Positions 55,796 through 64,000 of a DNA stretch of 64,000 nucleotides are shown here, one piece after another. Below the pieces are notes generated by a model. It was not told the DNA's origin. It did not search any database and saw nothing but the letters and a program-made list of their open reading frames with translations. The stretch is from Streptomyces longisporoflavus (GTDB taxonomy: Bacteria; Actinomycetota; Actinomycetes; Streptomycetales; Streptomycetaceae). Every line of letters begins with the position of its first letter. Within the stretch, counting starts at the first letter, position 1. A program made the translations under genes and the position numbers. The stretch is from contig NZ_BMTR01000003.1 in the NCBI RefSeq assembly GCF_014649775.1, forward strand, positions 1 through 64,000. The letters are read 5' to 3'.

Positions 55796-57553
55796 ATGAT
55801 CATTTCCCTCGCGCAGCTCCAGCGCCGCAAGGAAGCATCCGGGCCACCCGCACCCGCACCCGCGCCCCCCGCACCCGCGCCCGCATCACCCCGGGCAGGG
55901 GCGGCCCTCGCCCTCCGCCGACGCTGGGCCGACCCCGCCGCCGCCGCGTTCGTGACCCTCCTGATCGCCTGGCGCGCGAGCACCCTCGGACAGTGGATCG
56001 TCGACGACGCGGCCATCACCTTCGCCTACGCCCGCAGCGTCGACGAGGGCCTCGGCCCGGTGCAGCAACCGGGCGCCGACCCCGTCGAGGGATACTCCAA
56101 CTCCTCGTGGCTCGCCCTGCTCGTCGCGGGCCGCAGGCTCGGCCTCTTCGACCACGGCACGCTGCTCGGCATCAGCGACCTGGTGCTCTACCCCAAGGCC
56201 CTCGCGCTGCTCTGCACGGCGGGCGTCATCGCCTGCGTGGCCGCGGCGGCGCGGGCCCTGCTGCCGGGCCGGGCCTGGGCGGTGACGCTCCTGGCCGGCG
56301 GCGTACTCGCCGCGAACCTGTCGTACGTGGCGTGGTCCTTCTCGGGGCTCGAGAACCCGCTGTACGCGCTGACCGCCGCCGCGATGGGAGCGCTGCTCGT
56401 CCGGGGCGCCGTGCGCGGCACCCTGCTGCGGCCCGCCGCCGCCGCGAGCGCGGGGGCCGTCGCCCTGCTCGCCGCGCTGACCCGCCCCGACGGCGCGGTG
56501 CTCGCCGCGGCCTACCCGCTGGCCGTACTGCTGTTCCTGCGCCGGGAGAGCCTCGCGCGGGCGGCGCGGATGGTGGCGCTGAGCTGCGGCACGTTCGCGC
56601 TGCCGTACGCGGCGTTCCTGCTGTGGCGCCGCGCGACCTTCGGGCTCTGGGTCCCGAACACGGCGGTGGCCAAGGCGCAGAAGCCGCCCCGGCTCGCTCA
56701 ACTGGCCTCCACCGGCGAACTGTTGACGTACGGCGGCTGGGCGCTCGCCCTGATCGGCGCCGCCTGCGCCGGCCTCGCGCTCGCCCGCCCCGGACCGGCC
56801 CGCAGGGCCCTGGCCGCGCTGCTCGTCCCGCTGGCCCTGACCCTCCTCGCGTACGGCGTGCTCGGCCGGGACTGGATGGCGCTGTACCGCTTCGCGACCC
56901 CGGTGTGGGTGCTCGCCGCGACGGCGCTCGCCCTGGCCGCGGGCGCGCTCTGGCGGGCGGAGGGCCGCCGCGCGCGTGCCGTCACGGTCTGCGCGCTCGC
57001 GGGCGCCCTGCTCCTCTCGGTCACCGGACAGGCCGCGCAGAACGGCAGATTCATCCACCGCCCGACGCTGTCCATGTGCTACGTGGCCGAGCGCTACGGC
57101 CACACCTTCAACGCGTACGCAGCCCACCTCGGCCTGCGTGACGCCACCGTCGCCCTGCCCGACCTGGGCGGCACCCTGCTCACCACACGGCTGCGTGTCG
57201 TGGACCTCGCGGGCCTCACCGACCGCCGGGTGGCCGACGCGTACGCCGCCGCCGACCCGGCCGCCCTGCGCGCCCATGTACTGAACGACGTGCGCCCCGA
57301 ACTGCTCCACGTGCACGCCGCCTGGACCCGCAGAACGGGCCTGACCCCGCCCCTCCTCGCGGCAGCGGGTTACGTCCCCCTCTACACCGAGGGCAACGGC
57401 GGCGACTTCGTCCGCGCGGACGCCGTACGCGACCCGGCCCGGATCGCCGCGGTGCGCGAGCGGGTGCGCCCGGCCCTGGACGACATGGTCCGCGAGATGC
57501 GCCCGGCGGGCTGCGGCCCGACCCTGCGCGCCGGAGGGGGGTACCCGGCATGA
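55796..57553 (+). CDS. GT-C-type integral membrane glycosyltransferase
   Basis: 585 residues from the ATG at 55796. A Pro/Ala-rich N-terminus (to about 45) precedes ten or more membrane helices. The first loop holds IVDDAAITFAYARSVDEGLG with the acidic pair D70-D71, and EGYSNSSW, a signature of lipid-phosphate-sugar-dependent GT-C enzymes related to AftB/DUF2029-type proteins. The C-terminal ~150 residues form an extracytoplasmic domain (LPDLGGTLLTTRLRVVDLAGLTDR). It probably adds a sugar to the polymer outside the membrane. It is translationally coupled to the acyltransferase (ATGA). Confidence 0.83.
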   Translation: MIISLAQLQRRKEASGPPAPAPAPPAPAPASPRAGAALALRRRWADPAAAAFVTLLIAWRASTLGQWIVDDAAITFAYARSVDEGLGPVQQPGADPVEGYSNSSWLALLVAGRRLGLFDHGTLLGISDLVLYPKALALLCTAGVIACVAAAARALLPGRAWAVTLLAGGVLAANLSYVAWSFSGLENPLYALTAAAMGALLVRGAVRGTLLRPAAAASAGAVALLAALTRPDGAVLAAAYPLAVLLFLRRESLARAARMVALSCGTFALPYAAFLLWRRATFGLWVPNTAVAKAQKPPRLAQLASTGELLTYGGWALALIGAACAGLALARPGPARRALAALLVPLALTLLAYGVLGRDWMALYRFATPVWVLAATALALAAGALWRAEGRRARAVTVCALAGALLLSVTGQAAQNGRFIHRPTLSMCYVAERYGHTFNAYAAHLGLRDATVALPDLGGTLLTTRLRVVDLAGLTDRRVADAYAAADPAALRAHVLNDVRPELLHVHAAWTRRTGLTPPLLAAAGYVPLYTEGNGGDFVRADAVRDPARIAAVRERVRPALDDMVREMRPAGCGPTLRAGGGYPA

Positions 57554-58713
57554 CCACGGCCCTCCCGCGCCAGACCCGCCCCCGCCCCGGGCTCCCCGCA
57601 GCAGCCGACGAAGCACCCCGCGTCGACTCCCTGACCGGGATGCGCTTCCTCGCCGCTCTCGCGGTGTTCGTGCACCACTTCACCGGCCTGAGCGCGCACG
57701 GCGGGGTCGCCCACGCGCCGCTCCTCTTCCCCTACTCGACGCTCGGCGCGAACGGCGTGGGGTTCTTCTTCGTGCTCTCCGGGTTCCTGCTCACCTGGGG
57801 GTACCGTCCCGGCACGCTCGCCCGCCTCTTCTACTGGCGCCGGGCGGGCCGCATCCTGCCCGCCCATCTGGTCGCGACCATCCCCGTGATCTGGGTCTTC
57901 TACCTCTGGGGCGGTGTCCCGACGGACGACTTCAGCTTCGTCGCCTCGCTCTTCCTCGTGCAGACCTGGTTCCCCGGCGTCGTGCCGACCCTTCCCGGCA
58001 ACGGCGTCGCGTGGACGCTGAGCGTCGAGGCCTTCTTCTATCTACTCTTCCCGTTCGCGATCCGCGGCGCCCTGCGCCTGCGCACCCGCACCCTCGCCCT
58101 GCTCGCCGGGGGCGGGCTCGTCGCGATGTGGCTGGTCAAATGGTGGACGGTCGTCCATCTCTCGCCGTTCGCCAGCGAATGGGTCATGCGGAACCCGGTG
58201 AGCAGGCTGCCCGAGTTCGGCGTCGGAATGGCCTGCGCGCTCGCCCTGCGCCGGGGGCACCGGTTCCGGCTCAGCCCGCCGGTACTGCTCGTCTGCCTCG
58301 CCGGGTACGCCGTCGTCTACTGCCACCGCGCGTCCTGGTTCGGGCCGGACTTGTCCGCGCACCTCGCCTGGACCCTGCGGCCGTGCGCCGCCGTCTTCTC
58401 CGTCCTCTTCGTCGCCGCCTGTGTGCAGCGCGAACTGACGGGGCATCGCGGCTGGCTCTGCTCGCGTCCGATGGTGCTGCTCGGGCTCTGGTCGTACGCC
58501 TTCTATCTGCTGCACCAGACCGTCAACCGGCTGATCCTCGACACCTGGGGCCGCCCGCAGCCGGACAACTCCGCGATCTTCACGCTCCTCGGCGTCGCAC
58601 TCACCGTGGTCGCCCTGTCCTGGGCGATGTTCACGTACATCGAGGAACCGGCCCGGAAGTGGTGCGCCCGGCGCACGCCGCGCCGGTGGAGCCACTGTGT
58701 CGATAAGTCCTAA
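57550..58713 (+). CDS. Acyltransferase 3 family membrane protein
   Basis: 387 residues. Ten hydrophobic helices in the OafA/NodX acyltransferase pattern: RVDSLTGMRFLAALAVFVHHFTG with conserved His42/His43, FFVLSGFLLTWGY, RRAGRILPAHL, and AWTLSVEAFFYLLFPF. Such enzymes O-acetylate sugars of surface polymers. The start codon overlaps the GT-C gene stop. It likely decorates the glycopolymer. Confidence 0.92.
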   Translation: MTTALPRQTRPRPGLPAAADEAPRVDSLTGMRFLAALAVFVHHFTGLSAHGGVAHAPLLFPYSTLGANGVGFFFVLSGFLLTWGYRPGTLARLFYWRRAGRILPAHLVATIPVIWVFYLWGGVPTDDFSFVASLFLVQTWFPGVVPTLPGNGVAWTLSVEAFFYLLFPFAIRGALRLRTRTLALLAGGGLVAMWLVKWWTVVHLSPFASEWVMRNPVSRLPEFGVGMACALALRRGHRFRLSPPVLLVCLAGYAVVYCHRASWFGPDLSAHLAWTLRPCAAVFSVLFVAACVQRELTGHRGWLCSRPMVLLGLWSYAFYLLHQTVNRLILDTWGRPQPDNSAIFTLLGVALTVVALSWAMFTYIEEPARKWCARRTPRRWSHCVDKS

Positions 58714-58765
58714 ATGCGAGTGATACGTAGAAGATATCTACCCAGCCCCCTGCCCAGGAGGAGAC

Positions 58766-59509
58766 GTGCACCAGTCCGCGTACGAACAGATGGAACTCTG
58801 TGTGGAGCAGTACATGCCCAGAGGGAAGCGACACCGGGTGGTCGATCTCGGCGCGCGGGTCTCCGACGGGCAGACCCGCACCCACAAGACCCTGCTCGAA
58901 GGGCGCGACACGCAGTACGTGGGCGTCGACGTGCTCGACGGCCGCAACGTCGACGCGGTGATGACGAAGCCGTACCGCATCCCCCTGAAGTCCCGCAGCG
59001 CCGACTTCGTCATCTCCGGGCAGGCCTTCGAGCACATCCCCTTCTTCTGGGCGACGATGCTGGAGATCGCCCGCGTCCTGAAACCGGAGGGCATCGCCTT
59101 CGTGACGGCGCCCTCCCGCGGCCATGTGCACGACGCGCAGGACTGCTGGCGCTACTACCCCGACGGGTTCCGCGCCATGGCCGCGTACAGCAGGCTCGAA
59201 CTGCGCGAGGCCTACACGGACTTCCCGCCCAAGAAGGGCATCCGGCACGCCTACGGAAGCATCGACGCCAAGCACGCCTACTGGGGCGACTCCGTGGGCG
59301 TCTTCCAGCGGCCGCGGCGCTACCCGAGTCTCACCATGGCCTTCGTGCGCGCCACCACCACCTGGTGGGCGAACAGGATCGGCGGCGTCGACGGCATCCC
59401 GCTGCCGGAGCCCATCGAGGGCCGCGCGCTCTGCGGCCGGCCCAAGTCCGTGGTGGCCCCGCGTTCGGTGGAGGAGCAGCCCGTTTCCTCGCCAAGTGAC
59501 GCCACCTGA
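58766..59509 (+). CDS. Class I SAM-dependent methyltransferase
   Basis: 247 residues from a GTG with AGGAGG four bases upstream. The SAM-binding fold is seen in RVVDLGARVSDGQTRTHKTLL, YVGVDVLDGRNVDAV, ADFVISGQAFEHIPFFWATMLEIARVLKPEGIAFVTAPS. The position in the locus suggests methylation of a sugar in the glycopolymer, but the substrate is unknown. AT-rich DNA at 58690-58735, with the near-palindrome GTAGAAGATATCTAC, precedes it and may be its promoter. Confidence 0.88.
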   Translation: MHQSAYEQMELCVEQYMPRGKRHRVVDLGARVSDGQTRTHKTLLEGRDTQYVGVDVLDGRNVDAVMTKPYRIPLKSRSADFVISGQAFEHIPFFWATMLEIARVLKPEGIAFVTAPSRGHVHDAQDCWRYYPDGFRAMAAYSRLELREAYTDFPPKKGIRHAYGSIDAKHAYWGDSVGVFQRPRRYPSLTMAFVRATTTWWANRIGGVDGIPLPEPIEGRALCGRPKSVVAPRSVEEQPVSSPSDAT

Positions 59510-59526
59510 ACACGCGTTGACGAAAC

Positions 59527-59556
59527 GTGACATAAAGGACGAGTTGCGCGTACTGT
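59527..59556 (+). promoter_or_regulatory. Promoter of the TylF-like gene (leaderless)
   Basis: GTGACA (59527-59532), an 18-base spacer and TACTGT (59551-59556) form a housekeeping-type promoter. The ATG at 59565 begins eight bases after the -10 box and has no ribosome site, predicting a leaderless mRNA. Confidence 0.6.
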
Positions 59557-59564
59557 CCGCTCCC

Positions 59565-60389
59565 ATGGCATGGCGACGCGCCGTGAATGGCGCACTGAAG
59601 CAACTGACCGGCTATCAGCTGACGCGCACCCCGGTGCCGGGCCAGCGCGCGGTGGCGGCCCCGGAGCCGAAGCCCGCCCCGGCATCGAAGCCGAAGCCGA
59701 AGCCGAAGACCCTGAACCTCCCGGCCGACTACGACGACGAGGCGAAGGACATCATCCGTGCGGTGAAGCCGTACACGATGACCTCTCCCGAGCGCCTCAA
59801 CGCCTTCATCCTGGCGACCCGGCACATCGTCCGGCACGACATCCCCGGCAGCATCGTCGAGTGCGGCGTGTGGCGCGGCGGTTCGATGCAGGCCTGCGCC
59901 AAGGCCCTGCTCGGCGCCGGTGTGACCGAGCGCGACCTGTACCTCTTCGACACCTTCGAGGGCATGACCCCGCCCACGGAGGAGGACCTGCGCCTGGACG
60001 GCAAGTCCGCCGAGGAACTGCTCAAGCTGCAGGGCAAGGACCGCCCGATCTGGGCGGTCGCCTCCCTCGACGACGTCAGGTCGGGCTTCGAGAACGTGCC
60101 CTACCCCAAGGAGCGCGTGCACTACGTCAAGGGCAGGGTCGAGGAAACCGTCCCCGGCCAGGCGCCCGAGCAGATCTCCGTCCTGCGCCTGGACACCGAC
60201 TGGTACGCCTCGACCAGGCACGAACTGGAAGAGCTGTACCCGCGACTGGTCAGCGGCGGCGTCCTGCTCATCGACGACTACGGCTACTGGCAGGGCTCGC
60301 GCAAGGCGGTCGACGAGTTCATGGACAAGACCGGCGAACGCCTGCTGCTCCTGCGCATGGACGAGGGACGCATCGCCGTGAAGCCCTGA
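59565..60389 (+). CDS. TylF/MycF family O-methyltransferase
   Basis: 274 residues. After a Lys/Pro-rich linker (about 25-50), the family core begins: MTSPERLNAFILATRHIVRHDIPGSIVECGVWRGGSMQACAKALL, DLYLFDTFEGMTPPTEED, and metal/catalytic DTDWYASTRHELEELYPRL with LLIDDYGYWQG. TylF/MycF enzymes methylate sugar hydroxyls of macrolides with Mg2+; here the locus points to a sugar in the surface polymer. The ATG at 59565 follows a promoter by eight bases. A long hairpin terminator follows the gene. Confidence 0.92.
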   Translation: MAWRRAVNGALKQLTGYQLTRTPVPGQRAVAAPEPKPAPASKPKPKPKTLNLPADYDDEAKDIIRAVKPYTMTSPERLNAFILATRHIVRHDIPGSIVECGVWRGGSMQACAKALLGAGVTERDLYLFDTFEGMTPPTEEDLRLDGKSAEELLKLQGKDRPIWAVASLDDVRSGFENVPYPKERVHYVKGRVEETVPGQAPEQISVLRLDTDWYASTRHELEELYPRLVSGGVLLIDDYGYWQGSRKAVDEFMDKTGERLLLLRMDEGRIAVKP

Positions 60390-60406
60390 CACGGGGGGCG
60401 GCACCC

Positions 60407-60457
60407 GAGCGGGCCCCGTGTCCGGCAGCCCCGAGCCGCCGGTCACGGGGCCCGCTC
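60407..60457 (+). terminator. Terminator after the TylF-like gene
   Basis: A 14-bp perfect stem (60407-60420 with 60444-60457) encloses a loop that pairs further (CCGGC/GCCGG). It begins 18 bases after the stop codon and cuts the following GT2-TagF gene off from this transcript. Confidence 0.85.
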
Positions 60458-60566
60458 ATGTGACCACCCGAATGGCTCTGCGCGGGTGACCCATAAGGGC
60501 GGTCGTTGTTAACCGGGTGGCCCCTGGGGCCTGTCGTCAGTACTCCGGAAGGAATGTGCGCACCGC

Positions 60567-63500
60567 ATGACACCCCGACTCGCCGTCGTCGTCCCCGTCC
60601 ACAACGTCGAGGAGTTCCTCGGTCCCTGCCTCCGCTCACTGGCCGGACAGACCATGCGGGACATCGAAGTCGTCATGGTCAACGACGGTTCCACCGACGG
60701 GAGCGCGCGCGTCGCCCGCGAGTTCGCCGCCGGGGACGGCAGGTTCCGGCTCGTCGAGCAGGAGAACGCGGGGCTCGGGGCGGCCCGCAACGCGGGAGTG
60801 CGCGAGGCGCGGGGGACGTACCTGACGTTCGTCGACAGTGACGACGTCGTACCGCTGGACGCGTACGAGCGGATGCTGGCGGCACTGGAGAAGTCCGGCT
60901 CCGACTTCGTCACCGGCAACGTCCACCGGCTGCGCTCCGGGGGCAGGAGCGAGCAGTCGCCGATGTTCCGAAAGATGATGGAGAGCGACCGCAGCGCCAC
61001 GCACGTCACCCGCGACTGGGAGCTGCTCGGCGACCGCATCGCCTGCAACAAGGTGTTCCGCAGGGACTTCTGGGACCGGCACGGCTTCGCCTTCCCCGAG
61101 GGCGTCCTTTTCGAGGACACTCCCGTCATCGTCCCCGCCCACTTCCTCGCCGCATCCGTCGACGTGCTCAAGGAGCCGGTCTACCTCTGGCGCGACCGCG
61201 AAGGCTCCATCACCAGCGGCCGGGCCAGGCCCCGCGCCGTCCGCGACCGCACCGCCGCCGTCCTCGCCGCCAGCGGATTCCTCGCGGCGCGGGCCGCCGA
61301 GGCTGCGGGCACACCGCGCGCGGAAATCCTCGCCACCGCCAAGCGGCGCTACGACACGACGGTGCTCTCCGGCGACCTGTGGCTGTTCATGGAGGCCCTG
61401 CCGCACGGCGACGCCGCGTACCACGACGCGTTCCTGGAGCAGGCCAACGCCTTCGCCGACACCGTCGACCCCGCCGTCATCGCCGAGCTGCCGCTTCCCC
61501 TGCGCGTGCGCTGGCAGCTCATCCGCGGACGCCGGATCACCGACCTGCTCGCCTTCATGGCGTTCGAGAAGTCCCACCCCGGCGCCTTCCGGGTCCGCGG
61601 CCTGCGCCGGCGCCGCGCCGACTTCCCCGGCATCGGCGGCCTGCCGCCCGAAGCCGTCGCCCTGAAACGTTCCGACCTGCCGCTCACCGCGCAGCTCACG
61701 CAGGCCGCCTGGGACGAGCGGGGCAGACTGCGGCTCAAGGGCTACGCCTACATCCCCAACCTGCCCGCCGGGCGGGTCGGGGCGCGGGCCAGGGTCGCCT
61801 GGCTGCGGGCCGGGCGGCGGCGCGTGCTTCCGCTCAAGCTGCGCACGGTACGGGCGCGCGAGGCGACGTACCGCTCCGGGCAGGGCCTGCACGACTACGA
61901 CCGCTCGGGGTTCGAGACGGTCATCGACCCCCGCAGGACCGTCACCAAGCGCCGCAGCACCACCTGGAAGGTGGAGATGGGCGCGGTCAGCGGGCTCCTG
62001 CCGCGCACGGGGCCGGTGCGCACGAGCGGCGCGCCGCAGCTTCCCGTGCGGTATCTGGAGGAGTTCCTGCGCGTCGCCGTCACCCTCGGCAAGGGCCGGC
62101 TGAGGCTGCGCACGGAGCGGGTGGCGGCGCGGCTCGTCGCGCACGAGGGGTGCGGCGGCGTCATCCGGCTGCACGGCAGGCTCGCGCCGGGGGAGTCGCA
62201 GGCCCTCGACGCCCTGCGGATCGAGAACTGGCACACCAAGGAGGCGCACTACGTCCCCGCCCTGGTGAACGGCCGCGACTTCAGCGCCGATGTGCCGCTC
62301 GCCTTCTTCCACGCCGGTGAGGACGAGCACACCGGCCGGCCGCGCAAGGCCGATCCCTGGGGCGTCACCCTCGTCCGCGAGGGCGACGGCCGCACACCGC
62401 TCGCCGCCTGCCCCGAGGTGCCGCCGGGGCGGTACGGCCTGCTGCCGGGGCGCGAGCTCCTCGTACTCGCCAACTCGTCGGGCAACCTGGAACTGCGCGA
62501 CCAGACCCTTCGCCCGCTCGTCTCCGCCGTGACCTGGGACGACGAACTTCTCGTCGAGGGCAGCCACCCCGACGCGGCGGCCCGCACCGGGGAACTGGTC
62601 CTCGTGCACGGCGGCCACGGCGACGAGGCCGTGGTGCCGGTGCGGATCGACGGCGGCCGGTTCACCGCGGCGCTGCGCCCCGAGGCCGTGCCGGGCCCCG
62701 GAGGCACCCTGCCGCTCGCCGAAGGCCGCTGGAACCTCTGTCTGCGCGAGCCGGGCGAGAGCGACCCCGAGCAGTACACCCCGGTGTGCGTGGCGCCCGG
62801 CGCCGCTACCGGGCTCCCGCTCGTCCGCACCAGATCCGGGCGTGACATCACCCTGGAGCGCCACGCCCACGACGGCCTCCACCTGCGCTCCGGCTCCGCC
62901 CTGCCCATGGCCGACCGGGGCGGCCCGCGCCAGCGCCGCCTGCGCGAGCTGTACGCGGCACGGCGCGGCGGGCCGCTGCGGGACGCCGTCCTGTACTCCA
63001 GCTTCGACGGACGCCAGTACTCGGACTCGCCGCGCGCCGTCCACGAGGAACTGGTCGCCAGGGGCGCGGAGTTGGAGCACTTGTGGGTGGTGCGCGACCA
63101 GCAGGTGCGACTGCCGGGCAGCGCCACGCCGGTTGCCCTGTGGAGCGCCGAGTGGCATGAGGCCCTGGCCCGCTGCCGCTACATCGTCACCAACACCCAG
63201 CTGCCCGAGTGGTTCGTACGGGCCGAGGGCCAGTACGTCGTGCAGACCTGGCACGGCACCCCGCTCAAGCGCATCGGCCTCGACCTCGCGGACCGCTCCT
63301 CCGGGGACCGCGCCTACATGGCCACCCTGCCCGGCCGCGCCGCCCAGTGGAGCGTGCTCGTGTCCCCGAACCGCTTCTCGACCCCCGTCCTGCGCAGCGC
63401 TTTCGGCTACACCGGCGAGGTCCTGGAGCTGGGCTACCCGCGCAACGACCTGCTGCACGCCGCCGACCGCGCGAAGGTCGCCGCCTCCGTGCGCGAACGC

Positions 63501-64000
63501 CTCGGCATCCCCGAGGGCAAACGCGTCGTCCTGTACGCGCCGACCTGGCGCGAGAACCAGCCCAAGCAGAGCGGCCGCTACGCCCTCGACCTCCGGCTCG
63601 ACCTCGAAGCCGCCGAACGCGCCATCGGCGAGGACCACGTGCTCCTCGTGCGCAGGCACTACCTCGTCGGCGGTACCGTCCCCGGCTCGGACTTCGTGCG
63701 CGACGTGACCCGCCACCCCGACGTCGGCGAACTGCTCCTGATCAGCGATGTCCTGGTCACGGACTACTCGTCCCTGATGTTCGACTTCGCCCAGACCGGG
63801 CGCCCGATGCTCTTCCACACCTACGACCTCGACCACTACCGCGACACCCTGCGCGGCTTCTGCTTCGACTTCGCGGCACGGGCGCCGGGACCGCTGCTCG
63901 CCACGAGCGACGAGGTGGTCGCCGCGCTGCGCGACCCGCGGGCCGCCACCGCCGCGTACACCGAGGCGTACGACAGGTTCCGCGAGGTCTTCTGCGACCT
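60567..64000 (+). CDS. GT2-TagF-like fusion, long form (3' end outside window)
   Basis: At least 1144 residues from the ATG at 60567; the frame is open to the window end. GT2 domain (about 3-230; LAVVVPVHNVEEFLGPCLRSLAGQ, DSDD), long beta-rich middle (about 360-780), and TagF-like domain (from about 800) with QTWHGTPLKRIG (893-904, His896), GYPRND, LVRRHYL and VTDYSSLMFDFA. It is the closest relative of the 46034-49555 protein over its full length but keeps the His. The last visible residues match the end of that homolog, so only about 20-30 residues are missing. A GGCCCC-T-GGGGCC palindrome lies upstream at 60519-60531. Confidence 0.9.
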   Translation, partial: MTPRLAVVVPVHNVEEFLGPCLRSLAGQTMRDIEVVMVNDGSTDGSARVAREFAAGDGRFRLVEQENAGLGAARNAGVREARGTYLTFVDSDDVVPLDAYERMLAALEKSGSDFVTGNVHRLRSGGRSEQSPMFRKMMESDRSATHVTRDWELLGDRIACNKVFRRDFWDRHGFAFPEGVLFEDTPVIVPAHFLAASVDVLKEPVYLWRDREGSITSGRARPRAVRDRTAAVLAASGFLAARAAEAAGTPRAEILATAKRRYDTTVLSGDLWLFMEALPHGDAAYHDAFLEQANAFADTVDPAVIAELPLPLRVRWQLIRGRRITDLLAFMAFEKSHPGAFRVRGLRRRRADFPGIGGLPPEAVALKRSDLPLTAQLTQAAWDERGRLRLKGYAYIPNLPAGRVGARARVAWLRAGRRRVLPLKLRTVRAREATYRSGQGLHDYDRSGFETVIDPRRTVTKRRSTTWKVEMGAVSGLLPRTGPVRTSGAPQLPVRYLEEFLRVAVTLGKGRLRLRTERVAARLVAHEGCGGVIRLHGRLAPGESQALDALRIENWHTKEAHYVPALVNGRDFSADVPLAFFHAGEDEHTGRPRKADPWGVTLVREGDGRTPLAACPEVPPGRYGLLPGRELLVLANSSGNLELRDQTLRPLVSAVTWDDELLVEGSHPDAAARTGELVLVHGGHGDEAVVPVRIDGGRFTAALRPEAVPGPGGTLPLAEGRWNLCLREPGESDPEQYTPVCVAPGAATGLPLVRTRSGRDITLERHAHDGLHLRSGSALPMADRGGPRQRRLRELYAARRGGPLRDAVLYSSFDGRQYSDSPRAVHEELVARGAELEHLWVVRDQQVRLPGSATPVALWSAEWHEALARCRYIVTNTQLPEWFVRAEGQYVVQTWHGTPLKRIGLDLADRSSGDRAYMATLPGRAAQWSVLVSPNRFSTPVLRSAFGYTGEVLELGYPRNDLLHAADRAKVAASVRERLGIPEGKRVVLYAPTWRENQPKQSGRYALDLRLDLEAAERAIGEDHVLLVRRHYLVGGTVPGSDFVRDVTRHPDVGELLLISDVLVTDYSSLMFDFAQTGRPMLFHTYDLDHYRDTLRGFCFDFAARAPGPLLATSDEVVAALRDPRAATAAYTEAYDRFREVFCD

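Overview
The window is high-GC actinobacterial DNA, almost certainly a Streptomyces chromosome. Evidence: the 5S rRNA, the mtrA-mtrB-lpqB set, the long HPF, the ~1650-residue NAD-glutamate dehydrogenase, GTG starts, and ATGA/GTGA stop-start overlaps. Gene order from the lpqB/mtrAB genes through secA to gdh resembles the Streptomyces core chromosome as I remember it; I could not compare genomes here. I saw no tRNA gene, insertion sequence, prophage or CRISPR array.

Layout. (1) 1-300: the last bases of a 23S rRNA gene, a 5S gene and a strong terminator. (2) 354-6438, minus strand: a five-gene, tightly coupled MoxR/DUF58/DUF4350/DUF4129/membrane-protein operon, probably a cell-envelope chaperone module. 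(3) 6579-15431, plus strand: mtnA, the envelope two-component system mtrA-mtrB with lipoprotein lpqB, a ComF-type PRTase, the ribosome hibernation factor hpf and an orphan NarL-type regulator. Two perfect DnaA boxes lie in front of comF. (4) 15448-23445: a YcaQ/AlkX-like DNA glycosylase, a GNAT acetyltransferase, secA, an Rv3235-like protein, a DUF6912 protein, a HAD hydrolase and a DJ-1/PfpI protein. (5) 24027-28973: the large NAD-glutamate dehydrogenase. (6) 29142-64000 (end of window, still open): a long cell-surface glycopolymer locus.

The glycopolymer locus holds four proteins that fuse a family-2 glycosyltransferase (GT2) to a TagF-like CDP-polyol phosphotransferase domain. One of them has Asn in place of the conserved His. 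It also holds a GT4-Stealth fusion (sugar-phosphate polymerase type), a plain GT4, a GT2 without a TagF domain, a TagGH-like ABC exporter, galE, two polytopic membrane proteins (one GT-C-like), an O-acyltransferase and two methyltransferases. Together these could make sugar nucleotides, assemble phosphate-linked polymers, decorate them and export them; the actual polymer is not deducible from sequence.

Inside this locus (35869-41704) sits a regulatory island: a TetR regulator next to an array of three 17-bp repeats, a 56-residue two-helix membrane protein, a NarL-type histidine kinase/response regulator pair, and a MacB/FtsX-type ABC transporter. A near-identical 18-bp palindrome lies exactly 45 bp upstream of a -10 box in front of both the kinase gene and the transporter operon. 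That is the most compelling new regulatory signal here. Several genes also have a -10 box 6-8 bases before the start codon, which predicts leaderless mRNAs.
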